Shown piece after piece: positions 32,261 to 41,112 of a stretch of DNA of 42,235 nucleotides. Made by a program: the position numbers and the translations under genes. The DNA is from an uncultured Clostridia bacterium (GTDB lineage Bacteria; Bacillota; Clostridia; Peptostreptococcales; Anaerovoracaceae). The notes beneath the pieces were generated by a model that did no database searches, was not told the DNA's origin, and was given only the letters and a program-made list of their open reading frames with translations. The stretch covers positions 1 to 42,235 of the forward strand of contig CALZOZ010000009.1 in NCBI GenBank assembly GCA_945828095.1. Direction: 5' to 3'. Positions within the stretch are counted from its first letter, which is position 1, and every line of letters starts with the position of its first letter.

Positions 32261-32330
32261 AACCAAAGAAGCGACTAGTTTATTATGGCACAATTGAAAA
32301 CCCCAGAGGTGGAGACTCTGGGGTTTTCAC
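32261..32330 (+). ncRNA. Antitoxin RNA candidate facing the 32-residue peptide gene
   Basis: About 70 bases, beginning near AACCAAAGAAGCGACTAGTT. The segment AAAGAAGCGACTAGT (32265-32279) repeats, with one change, at 32425-32439, which is antisense to codons 3-7 of the peptide gene. The similarity continues with gaps over the start codon. The RNA can therefore pair with the toxin translation start although it is transcribed elsewhere. It ends at the terminator shared with the toxin transcript. This is the layout of RNA II in the enterococcal par locus. Confidence 0.75.
32297..32327. terminator. Shared bidirectional terminator
   Basis: AAAACCCCAGAG (32297-32308) and CTCTGGGGTTTT (32316-32327), twelve perfect pairs with a seven-base loop and T-runs on both strands. 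It ends the small RNA on the plus strand and the peptide transcript on the minus strand. Confidence 0.95.
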
Positions 32331-32348
32331 TATGTAAGACACAGCAGG

Positions 32349-32447
32349 CTAATTGCCATTACGATGCTCGTCTAGCCATTTGCAAACATAGTAACCAACT
32401 ATGCTCGCCATGACGGAGCTGATAAAAGAAGCGATTAGTATTTTCAT
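32349..32447 (-). CDS. 32-residue hydrophobic peptide, type I toxin candidate
   Basis: ATG at 32447 seven bases after a perfect AAAGGAGGTGG ribosome site. The peptide begins MKILIASFISSVM, continues with one membrane helix, and ends YYVCKWLDEHRNGN. The pattern helix, then YYxCKWLD and a polar tail, recurs in small unannotated Clostridia peptides as far as I remember. It has its own promoter, a leader of about 43 bases, and shares a terminator with the convergent small RNA. The sequence is unlike the holin-like peptide at 30760, so it is a separate system. Toxicity is inferred from size and arrangement. Confidence 0.75.
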   Translation of the reverse strand: MKILIASFISSVMASIVGYYVCKWLDEHRNGN

Positions 32448-32496
32448 TTGGCCACCTCCTTTCTGATGCCAGAATGGAGTGAATGGCAACAAAATA

Positions 32497-32525
32497 AATA
32501 TACAATACTTGCCGTATTTTGGCAA
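32497..32525 (-). promoter_or_regulatory. Promoter of the 32-residue peptide gene
   Basis: On the minus strand TTGCCA (32520-32525), 17 bases, TATATT (32497-32502). A dyad TTGCC-N6-GGCAA (about 32510-32525) overlaps the -35 and could be an operator. Confidence 0.75.
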
Positions 32526-32537
32526 TATATTAACACT

Positions 32538-32568
32538 AAAGTGCGAGGAATTCCCCGCACTTTTTTTA
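32538..32568. terminator. First of two tandem terminators before the adhesin gene
   Basis: AAAGTGCG (32538-32545) with CGCACTTT (32556-32563), an inner GG/CC pair and loop AATT, followed by seven T on the plus strand. Confidence 0.9.
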
Positions 32569-32581
32569 TACCCATTTTCAG

Positions 32582-32605
32582 GAGCCGCATTGCCCGGCTC
32601 TTTTT
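32582..32605 (+). terminator. Second tandem terminator before the adhesin gene
   Basis: GAGCCG (32582-32587) with CGGCTC (32595-32600) and five T residues. It lies 40 bases before the adhesin start. No promoter fits between it and the gene. Confidence 0.85.
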
Positions 32606-32644
32606 AAATACAAAAATTTGCAAAGAAAGGAAAACGAAAAAGAC

Positions 32645-35600
32645 ATGAAAAAATCAAGAAAGTTAGGGCGAAAAGTCCTCACAATCCTTATGGCACTGGC
32701 AATAGTGCTGACAGGCATACCTCAGTCTCTTTTCGCAGGGATTGGTACTGCAGATGCCGCTAAAGTCACAGGAATAAGCGGCTCTCTTGAGAGTAAAAGG
32801 CTTCGTGACTATGAATTTACTTCCTCGCGGTATATGCAGATATACTATGTGAATTATGCAAGTAAAGAGCTCCGCGATGATGGCAGCTGTACAGAGGCAA
32901 GTTCTCCGATGCATGTATATAACATCAATACAGGCGTGGCAGTTGACCCAATAGTTTTTTGCGTTGAGCACGGTGTAACACAGAAAAACACCACTAATAT
33001 GAGGGCAAGAAACAGAAAAGATGCTGAAATAACGCAGGCATATCAGAATGCCAATATGGATTATGTTATTGAAAACATATTCAAAGTGCTCTTTTACGGT
33101 CCTGTAAAAAGAAGCAGCTCTGAGCTCTTTGACCTTGGATTTGAAGACTCCAAATATTACGGCAACAACGGCAGCAGAAGCGACTATACCTTCGGTGCAT
33201 GGGTAGCGGCTACCCAGTGCCTTGTATGGGAATGCCAGCAGGATTTCAGAGATGAGGACTTTAACAGAAGTGCCAACGGACTGTCATATCAGACAGGCTA
33301 TCATGGCTCACCGACATCAAAGATACCTGCCGACCACTACACCAAGATTATCAGAGGAACTCCTGCCATGGACATATATAACTTTATGGCAAGTGAGATA
33401 AAGAAGAATAATAATTTTGACAGAACCGTGGCTTCAAAGAAGAAAGATAAGCCGACAGAAATTTTAATCGAAGAAGATGCCACCTTCCCATATACCAAGG
33501 AGCTTAACGGCACAGGAAATGGAACAGACCTTGAAGTGGTAGACGATAAAGACAAGGTAGTAGAAGGTATAACAATCACATTTAATAAGGACACCAAGAA
33601 GTACACTCTTACCGTTCAGGATGAGAGCCTTCTTAATAAAACCCTTACAATAAGACATAAGAACAAGGCAGCAATTCGTGCCGAAAAATACAGAAGCGGT
33701 GCAAATGCAAAATATTATGAACCGTATTTTTGGGGCTATGCTACAAACGGCGGTGAAGTCCATACTCAGGGCTTTGTATCTGGCCTTACTGACCCGACAA
33801 GAGGTTATTTTAAGCTTACAAAAAAACCAAATACAGAGCTGGGAACTTGTGAGCCTCTTGACGTGGATGTATTCCCTATTATCAACATGCCTATTGAAAA
33901 GGTAGATGCAAACACCGGATTTGACGGAAATAATCACACACCTATGGGCGATGCTGCTCTTGATGCAGTTGCAACCCTTGAGAGACAAATCGGAGGTGGT
34001 GCGTGGGAGACTATTCAGACTCAGCAGTTTGATGCGTTTGGTACCGAGATTGTGTTTACCGACCAGCCTTTCACAAGTGCTGAAGCATTGTCAGCCTTTA
34101 TGACAGAATCAGGAAGCCTATCAGCTTGTGACCACCCTATATATGCAGGTGATCCTCCGGTTCTTGTAGGCTATGAGCATGTAGGAAGCAAGTCACCTAC
34201 AAAGAGAGAATGGGATGTAACAGTAAACTACCGCATTACCATTACCCGTCCGGATGGACGATATATCGACCCGGATGCTTACGGCGGCGTGAGAGAATAC
34301 ACCCTTAAATACAAGGCTGAAACCCATGACACCTGTACATACTGGTGCCACAGTGACCCGTGGACACCGGTTGAGTACCAGATAGAATGGGGTGCAACAA
34401 CAGGAGACGGCGGTACATATAACACTGCCGGAACATCTGTAACTGATGGCGGACCTATTGAGAATGAACCGCAGCTTGACTGCGACCTTGAAACAGACGT
34501 GGAAGATGTTTTCCGAGGAAGATTCCACCTCATAAAGTCAAACGAGAAGGAAAATCCTTTTAAGGATTCTGCCCTTGGCGGTTCCGACAGCAACATGAGT
34601 AAAGGAACGCTCTGGACTATCAGACTTAAGTCAAAAGGCTATGAGGCTTCAGAATATGTTCATCTTGTGAGCACAATGCCGACAAAGCTAGCTGACGGTA
34701 CCAATGTATATACCGTATCACGAGGTCCGGGAGTAGTTAATAACGAACAAAACCCAATTAAGGTTGGAACAAACGGAGCACTGCTTGTGGAAGACCTGCC
34801 ATACGGTGAATATATCGTAACCGAAGTAGGAACAGACGACCCTATGTATGTTCCGGAACAGTTTACCGTTGTAATTTCTGAACACAACGGAGATGGCGCA
34901 GAGGCCCGAGTTAAATACCAGGATAGAGGCGCAGTTCCCCTTACCGGAAAATGGACCGGATATAACAAGGCCGGAACAAACGGCATAGGCGGAAGTGCCG
35001 CCGGAACAGGTGACTATTACAACAACCTTTATCAGGTAAACCTAAGAAACAAAATCAAGAGTAATCAGATCCAGCTTCAGAAGGTTGACTCTGAAACAGG
35101 AAAGATTATCAGACTTGCAGGAACCAAGGTATTTATCAGGTATAAAGGAAACCCTGATTACACCGATGAACAGAACAGGGAAATGTTCGGACCTACCGGA
35201 ACGGTAGCAAAGAACATATATAACAGATTCCTTCCAAATGCGGAATCTATTGACTCAAAAAGCACAAACTACACCTTTGAACTTGATGAAAACGGATGCT
35301 TCGACATCCCTTATCAGCTGCCATACGGTAAATATGAGATATATGAATGGCTGCTTCCTGAAGGCTACTATGTAGGGCAGTATGACGAAACAGGAACAGC
35401 TAAAAACCATAACTTCGGATTTATTGATGAAGGGCAGTTTACCGTAGATGTTTATACCCACGGATATAACGGCACAGTGCCATATAACTATGCTATTCGT
35501 GATGCCGAAGGCAATAAAGTGATATATAAAGATAAGTCCGAATATAGCTTTGAGGATCTTACCAAAATGGTAACTAACCGCTATACATTTACCGTAACCA

Positions 35601-38600
35601 AACAGGATATGCATGTAGACGGAAACTACTCTGAGCTTGTTACCTACGGCGGTAATCTCAGAACCGACGCAGACCCTACCTATGACAAGGGTGATTATCC
35701 TTTTGAGAACTACTACAAGGTTGCAGCAGTAATTAATAACGCTGTTAAGGGTAAGATTGAAATCACCAAGGAAGGCGAGGCCCTTGTAGGCTTTAAGGAA
35801 GAGGAAAAGGATGGACATACTATCCTTACTCCGGTATTTGAGACAGTATCAAAGATTAAGGATGCAGTATTCGGAATCTTTGCTGCCAAGGACGAAAACT
35901 TAAATGACGGTTCTGAGGGACCTGCCATTTACGATTCCCAGACAGGCGAGCTCATTACAATCCCGAAGACTAAATCAAGCCACCTGTCAAACGCAGTAGA
36001 AAGCATAAAGGCTTTTGTTAATAAGCTTCTTAATCCAAAGGTATATAACACTGCAAACTATGAGACAGGTGAGTATTCCCACGAATCGGGAGCAGAGCTT
36101 TGGTATATGCTTGAGAGAGAAGCATCAGAGGGAAATATCAAGAGAACCATTTATGTGACACCGGAGCAGAAAGACACTGTATATTCATACTCCTACGAAA
36201 CTATGGATGAACAGTTTAAGTATCGCTATGATGTTCAGGTGATTATGAAAAATCAGGCAGGCGGTGACAATATCACAGATGTATCCGTAACCAAGGTTTC
36301 GTCGCCTATAACCGGATATGTAACGGATATTCCTCTTACATATATGACAGGCTCAGTGGGAAGCACAGTTCTTGACCCGCTTGACAGCTACATGAACCTT
36401 GCTCCGGGAGCTGACCCTAACCTTGTATCAGCACTTGATGCATATAGCGAAACATACGTCTTTGAAGCAGATGGCGAGTTCAACTATGACTGGAACAGCA
36501 ATGATACAGACTTCTCTGAAATCGGAGCAAGAAGGTATGTAGTAAAGGACTACAAGTATTATGAACTGACAGCAGACGACCTTGTAAAAGAGGAAAGAGT
36601 TGTAGGTCAGAAGGAGGTAATTGATGTTCCCGGAAATGATGCCAACGGCGATGGCGACTTTGACGATCCGGAAGACACACCTCCGACATATAAAACTGTA
36701 GATGTTAAAGAAAACAAAACCATGTTCGAATGGGACAATGAAGGCTGGGAGCTTGTAGGAAGCCCGGCAGCAGGGAATAAGGCAATCTTAAAGCAAAAAG
36801 ATGCAGATGTATATAAAGCGGCAGTAGTAGGATATTACGCTGCAATCAATGCTGCAGATATGGCAGAGAAGGAATCTGCAGATACTGTAAGATATACTTC
36901 CCGTACTTCAGCCGGTATCAAGTATCAGTTAATTGAAAGCGATATGACAGGCCAGCAGATTCTTCCTTATACAGTGCCTGAAGGATGGACACTTCTGACC
37001 TTCACAGGCAACCCAAAAGAAGATGCTCAGTATGTCATCATCTATCAGACTGATGCAGAAACAGGAGAGACTGTTTACAGAGTCCTTCTTGATGACCTTA
37101 TCACATGGCAGGAATGTACACCGGCAGGTAACTTCGTAAAGGCAACAGTACAGGTTTACGAAGTAAGATATAAACAGGTCGCTGGTGATCCGGACGGATT
37201 TACCCTTAACTGGGATGGATTTGCTCTTGGCTCAAATGTAGACCAGGCCACTAATACTGCTGCAACTATCATAACTAAACATGCAAACCCTGTTTCAAAC
37301 GAAGTAATAGATGTAGGAGCAGGCTATGAATACACCGATGAAGGTGAATCAATAACCTTCACAACAATTCCGATTACATCACCGATATACTTTGCATGGA
37401 CAGACGGGGTAAAAGCGGATGCCTACTATAAAGGCGGCGTATGCTACGCAACAATTTCTATGCCGCAATCGGCGGTAGATTATCTGTATGAGGATATTGT
37501 ACCGACCCTTTGCTTTAAGGATGTAGACGGAGAGGGAAACGATACAGAGCTTCGTCTTGACTGGTACTCAAAGCTTTCACCGGAAAATCCGCAGGTTAAA
37601 TTCTCAGTCGTACAGGGCCTGCCTGAAGGATGCACTGTTACTGCAACAAGAAAGGATTCAACCGAAATAGGCGAGGAAACAACGTACCTCATTGAAATTG
37701 TAACAAATCAGAAAGAGGATAAGCCTCTTACTCTGACCTTTGCTGATGGTTACAGCATGGATGTATATTGCGCAACTGCAGCATCAGGAAACGGTGTTGG
37801 CGTAATCGACCTTCATAATGTTTACAAGACCACACGCTACACTACATCAGAACTTGTTGATGTCATAACCACAGGAGCTGATGGAAAAGCAGAATCCAAG
37901 CTGCTTCCGCTCGGTGACTATATTGTCCGCGAATTAGCAGCTGACGATAACTACTTAAACGATAGTAAGGAGCAGCTGGTGGAACTTAAGTACAAAGACC
38001 AGTTCACACCTTTAATCTGGGGAAGTGCCAAGTTTAAAAACGAATACTTCTCTGTACAGCTTGACCTTTCCAAAGTCTTTGAGATTGCATTCAAATCAGG
38101 TGACTATCAGCCGCCTCAGGAAGGCCAGACAGTGAAGTTCGGTCTTTATGCTGCAGAAGATATACAGGCTTCGGCAACCGGTATCCTTGCTGTTACAAAG
38201 AAAAAGATTAAAGCTGATACACTGATGGATGTAATCAGTGTAGATTATACCGCCGGCGGAAGCATTCTTGTAAATGCAAAACTTCCGGAAGGAAACTATT
38301 ACCTCAAGGAGCTTGAAGCACCGGAAGACTACCTTATGAGCGATATTAAGCATAACTTCGTAGTAAGGGAAGATGACAGTGACTACTCAGCAGACACCAC
38401 TTTCGACTATACAGACCATGACGGTATCTACGGCAAGTTCGTTCTTGAGGAAAAGAACCATGTGGAGACTACCGTCACTGTAGAGTCACGTTTTCCTATG
38501 CCGTATATCACTATCGACGGAATAGTATATCCTCTGGATGCTGATTATGAAAGTGAAAACGGAAATATCAAGATTGATGCAGCTTCTGACTTTACAACTG

Positions 38601-40102
38601 TAACAGTGGATACTTATGAAACTGCTCCAACTGACATTACTCTGCCAAACGGTAAGAACCTTAAGGTTAAACTTGGAGAGACAGGAAACACCTTTGACTA
38701 TACCGTTGACGGTGTAACAAAGACCTTCACACCTACAGTAACCTATACCGGCTACTACGCAGGCTATGAGGAACTGTGGACACCTATTAAGGGTGAAGAC
38801 CTTACAACCTACACTCCTGAGTTTACACTCACAGGTGCAGGAACAGATAAGGCATCTGTAATTCTTAAGGCGGTAATAACTCACGAACCGCTGGAAGGCC
38901 TGACTCCAGGCGGAAACCAGATATTCAAACACAGTGCAGTTATCACTGTAACAGAAACTCTCGACCCATCCGGCGAGATTATCTTAAATCCAAAGGATAC
39001 ATTAAAGATTAAGACTTTATCCGGTGCAGCTATAACTGTATCAATGGATAAGTACGGAGTAGTTAAGGCAAGCGTTACAAATACACTTCCAAATGCATTT
39101 ACCGATACTGCTAACTCTGAGATATCAACCACAGGAACCTTTGGAACAGAAACATTTGAGTTTGCAAAGAATGTAACACTGGGAAGGCAGGATACATCAG
39201 CTGACAGGATGATGATTAAGATTAATTCTGACAACAGAGATGGTTTTGCCGTTGAAAACGATCATAAGCCGGAAGTGAAATTTGTTAAGGTCGATAAAGA
39301 CGACCACACTAAGAAGCTTTCCGGAGCAAGGTTTGAAATCTATTCGGCCAAAGCATCCGGTGAATGGACCGTAGAACCTGATCGGAAGATAGGTGAGTAC
39401 ACTACAGGTGCAGACGGAAGTTTCAATGCAGTTCTTGACTACGGTACATATTTCTATCGTGAAATCAGTGCGCCTTCCGGATATACTGCGGACTACAACT
39501 ACCATAAGTTCAGAGTAATCAAGGGACTTTCGCACTATGAATTTGAAGTCGAGAACACCAAGAGCGATACTCCTGATATTCCGGGAACACCGGGAGACAC
39601 CAATTATCTTCTTGAAATTACAAAGCAGGATATGGAAACAGGAGCAACGCTTGCAGGAGCAGAGTTTGAGATTTACGGTTCCACAATTGTTGATGGACAG
39701 GTTGTAAGAGACGAAGAACCGCTTCTTAAGAACCTTGTAACCGGAGAGTATGGCAAGCTTGTAATATCTCTGAAGACTGCAGGTACATATTTCTACCATG
39801 AAACTAAGGCTCCTCATGGATATATTGCAGACAGCCAATTCCATAAGATTGAAATCAAAGGTGACTCTTTAATACAGACAGTAACAGTTGCAAATGAAAG
39901 ACAGCCTCAGATACCTGCGGAACCTCAAAAACCGTTAAAACCGGAAAAGTCGAATCACACCCGGATCCCGAAGGAACCTTCAGAAATTCCAAAGACCGGT
40001 GATAAAAACAATTTCAGCTTGTGGGCAATGCTTATGCTAATATCGTTCTCAGCATTGCTTGCTGCAATAAAAAGAAAGGAAGAAAGCGATGAAAACATAT
40101 GA
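32645..40102 (+). CDS. Giant thioester-domain, Cna-B-repeat surface adhesin with sortase signal
   Basis: A 2485-residue wall-anchored protein. Signal peptide (about 1-39), then a thioester domain: Cys106 in VFCVEHG and Gln191 in ATQCLVWE can form the internal bond that covalently captures host amines. Cna-B/SpaA-like modules start near residues 625 (FHLIKSNE), 808 (IQLQKVDSETGK), 1037 (IEITKEGEALVGF), 1805 (VQLDLSKVFEI), 2212 (VKFVKVDKDDHTKK) and 2322 (LLEITKQDMETGA); such modules carry isopeptide bonds. A calcium-loop-like DANGDGDFDD lies near 1331. The end is IPKTG (2448-2452), a helix and KRKEE, a sortase signal. The start at 32645 lacks a perfect ribosome site. The next gene overlaps by 14 bases. 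Confidence 0.88.
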   Translation: MKKSRKLGRKVLTILMALAIVLTGIPQSLFAGIGTADAAKVTGISGSLESKRLRDYEFTSSRYMQIYYVNYASKELRDDGSCTEASSPMHVYNINTGVAVDPIVFCVEHGVTQKNTTNMRARNRKDAEITQAYQNANMDYVIENIFKVLFYGPVKRSSSELFDLGFEDSKYYGNNGSRSDYTFGAWVAATQCLVWECQQDFRDEDFNRSANGLSYQTGYHGSPTSKIPADHYTKIIRGTPAMDIYNFMASEIKKNNNFDRTVASKKKDKPTEILIEEDATFPYTKELNGTGNGTDLEVVDDKDKVVEGITITFNKDTKKYTLTVQDESLLNKTLTIRHKNKAAIRAEKYRSGANAKYYEPYFWGYATNGGEVHTQGFVSGLTDPTRGYFKLTKKPNTELGTCEPLDVDVFPIINMPIEKVDANTGFDGNNHTPMGDAALDAVATLERQIGGGAWETIQTQQFDAFGTEIVFTDQPFTSAEALSAFMTESGSLSACDHPIYAGDPPVLVGYEHVGSKSPTKREWDVTVNYRITITRPDGRYIDPDAYGGVREYTLKYKAETHDTCTYWCHSDPWTPVEYQIEWGATTGDGGTYNTAGTSVTDGGPIENEPQLDCDLETDVEDVFRGRFHLIKSNEKENPFKDSALGGSDSNMSKGTLWTIRLKSKGYEASEYVHLVSTMPTKLADGTNVYTVSRGPGVVNNEQNPIKVGTNGALLVEDLPYGEYIVTEVGTDDPMYVPEQFTVVISEHNGDGAEARVKYQDRGAVPLTGKWTGYNKAGTNGIGGSAAGTGDYYNNLYQVNLRNKIKSNQIQLQKVDSETGKIIRLAGTKVFIRYKGNPDYTDEQNREMFGPTGTVAKNIYNRFLPNAESIDSKSTNYTFELDENGCFDIPYQLPYGKYEIYEWLLPEGYYVGQYDETGTAKNHNFGFIDEGQFTVDVYTHGYNGTVPYNYAIRDAEGNKVIYKDKSEYSFEDLTKMVTNRYTFTVTKQDMHVDGNYSELVTYGGNLRTDADPTYDKGDYPFENYYKVAAVINNAVKGKIEITKEGEALVGFKEEEKDGHTILTPVFETVSKIKDAVFGIFAAKDENLNDGSEGPAIYDSQTGELITIPKTKSSHLSNAVESIKAFVNKLLNPKVYNTANYETGEYSHESGAELWYMLEREASEGNIKRTIYVTPEQKDTVYSYSYETMDEQFKYRYDVQVIMKNQAGGDNITDVSVTKVSSPITGYVTDIPLTYMTGSVGSTVLDPLDSYMNLAPGADPNLVSALDAYSETYVFEADGEFNYDWNSNDTDFSEIGARRYVVKDYKYYELTADDLVKEERVVGQKEVIDVPGNDANGDGDFDDPEDTPPTYKTVDVKENKTMFEWDNEGWELVGSPAAGNKAILKQKDADVYKAAVVGYYAAINAADMAEKESADTVRYTSRTSAGIKYQLIESDMTGQQILPYTVPEGWTLLTFTGNPKEDAQYVIIYQTDAETGETVYRVLLDDLITWQECTPAGNFVKATVQVYEVRYKQVAGDPDGFTLNWDGFALGSNVDQATNTAATIITKHANPVSNEVIDVGAGYEYTDEGESITFTTIPITSPIYFAWTDGVKADAYYKGGVCYATISMPQSAVDYLYEDIVPTLCFKDVDGEGNDTELRLDWYSKLSPENPQVKFSVVQGLPEGCTVTATRKDSTEIGEETTYLIEIVTNQKEDKPLTLTFADGYSMDVYCATAASGNGVGVIDLHNVYKTTRYTTSELVDVITTGADGKAESKLLPLGDYIVRELAADDNYLNDSKEQLVELKYKDQFTPLIWGSAKFKNEYFSVQLDLSKVFEIAFKSGDYQPPQEGQTVKFGLYAAEDIQASATGILAVTKKKIKADTLMDVISVDYTAGGSILVNAKLPEGNYYLKELEAPEDYLMSDIKHNFVVREDDSDYSADTTFDYTDHDGIYGKFVLEEKNHVETTVTVESRFPMPYITIDGIVYPLDADYESENGNIKIDAASDFTTVTVDTYETAPTDITLPNGKNLKVKLGETGNTFDYTVDGVTKTFTPTVTYTGYYAGYEELWTPIKGEDLTTYTPEFTLTGAGTDKASVILKAVITHEPLEGLTPGGNQIFKHSAVITVTETLDPSGEIILNPKDTLKIKTLSGAAITVSMDKYGVVKASVTNTLPNAFTDTANSEISTTGTFGTETFEFAKNVTLGRQDTSADRMMIKINSDNRDGFAVENDHKPEVKFVKVDKDDHTKKLSGARFEIYSAKASGEWTVEPDRKIGEYTTGADGSFNAVLDYGTYFYREISAPSGYTADYNYHKFRVIKGLSHYEFEVENTKSDTPDIPGTPGDTNYLLEITKQDMETGATLAGAEFEIYGSTIVDGQVVRDEEPLLKNLVTGEYGKLVISLKTAGTYFYHETKAPHGYIADSQFHKIEIKGDSLIQTVTVANERQPQIPAEPQKPLKPEKSNHTRIPKEPSEIPKTGDKNNFSLWAMLMLISFSALLAAIKRKEESDENI

Positions 40103-41021
40103 AGAATTTTTAGACTATGTAAAAAATAATATTAAGGATTATTTGCCGCCTGAATATGCTGGCAGCATTGTGGAAATAGTCAAAGTTACCAAAGACAATG
40201 ACATGGTCCTCGATGGACTGATAATCCGCAAAGAAAAGATCGGTGCTTCCCCCACAGTATATCTGGAGCAATATTACAGCAGAATGACAGATAGGAGAGA
40301 CGAAAAGAACATACTGGAGAAAATAGCTTCTGATTTCCTGAGAGGAATGAAGTATTATGCCCACCTTATCGGGTTCGATCCTTCAGATTGGGAAAGCATC
40401 CGCTGCAAGGTCGGGTATTACATTCTGAATGCAGAGTTTAATAACGAGCGCCTGAAGGATAAAGTTTATAAAACTGTGGGGGAATTTGCCAAAGCATATA
40501 TGATATTTATGGATATTAACGGGAACGGCTTCAATTTCTCCCTTATCACTCATGATCTCATGGAGGAATGGGGCATCTCAATGGATGAACTGGATGAAGC
40601 AGCAGAAATGAATATGCCAGTGCGGTTTCCTCCGGTGCTTCTCTCAATGGAAGAGGATACGAAGAGAAAACAGACTGGCAGACCTGCAGCCAATTATCTC
40701 AGACAGGGGAAAAAGCTTAAGGAGGATATGATGTATGTGCTTTCCAATCGGGGGAGACTGCATGGTGCATCAGTAATACTCTATCCGGGCCTGATTGAAA
40801 AAGTGAGGGGAATACTGGGTAAGGATTTTTATATAATTCCTTTTTCCACAGAAGAAATTGTAATCGTGCCAAAGAAAAGCGATATAAGAGGCTTTGTGCT
40901 GGAGGAAATACTCATGGAGAATAATGCCATGAAAATGCCGAACTATATTTTGTCAAATCACATTTATGAGTATGACGAAGAAAGTGGATATATGAAGTTG
41001 ATGCCCGGATGCATGTCGTAA
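40089..41021 (+). CDS. DUF5688 family protein
   Basis: A 310-residue soluble protein. The course YEEFLDYVKNNIKDYLPPEY, then VTKDNDMVLDGLIIRKEKIGASPTVYLE and the later GRLHGASVILYPGLIEKV and EEIVIVPKKSDI corresponds to the DUF5688 family of Clostridia, which has no known function and often occurs in several copies per genome. Starts at ATG 40089, within the last codons of the adhesin gene, after AAAGGAAGAAAG. The 14-base overlap points to co-translation with the adhesin, although the protein has no export signal. Confidence 0.75.
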   Translation: MKTYEEFLDYVKNNIKDYLPPEYAGSIVEIVKVTKDNDMVLDGLIIRKEKIGASPTVYLEQYYSRMTDRRDEKNILEKIASDFLRGMKYYAHLIGFDPSDWESIRCKVGYYILNAEFNNERLKDKVYKTVGEFAKAYMIFMDINGNGFNFSLITHDLMEEWGISMDELDEAAEMNMPVRFPPVLLSMEEDTKRKQTGRPAANYLRQGKKLKEDMMYVLSNRGRLHGASVILYPGLIEKVRGILGKDFYIIPFSTEEIVIVPKKSDIRGFVLEEILMENNAMKMPNYILSNHIYEYDEESGYMKLMPGCMS

Positions 41022-41068
41022 AATTTTAACAGTTGATTTCCTTTCTTTTATTCAGATTATTAATGTGT

Positions 41069-41074
41069 TATAAT
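41069..41074 (+). promoter_or_regulatory. -10 element before the lipoprotein gene
   Basis: A perfect TATAAT 39 bases before the ATG. The -35 region (TTTTAT at 41046) is poor, so the promoter is either weak or helped by an activator. Confidence 0.5.
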
Positions 41075-41112
41075 TATAAAAAATGAACACGGAAAACGAG
41101 GGAGGAAATGTT

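Noticed and set aside
38486-39844. Long minus-strand frames under the adhesin
   Set aside because: Regular repetitive codons on the plus strand leave the complement open; no ribosome sites or domains.
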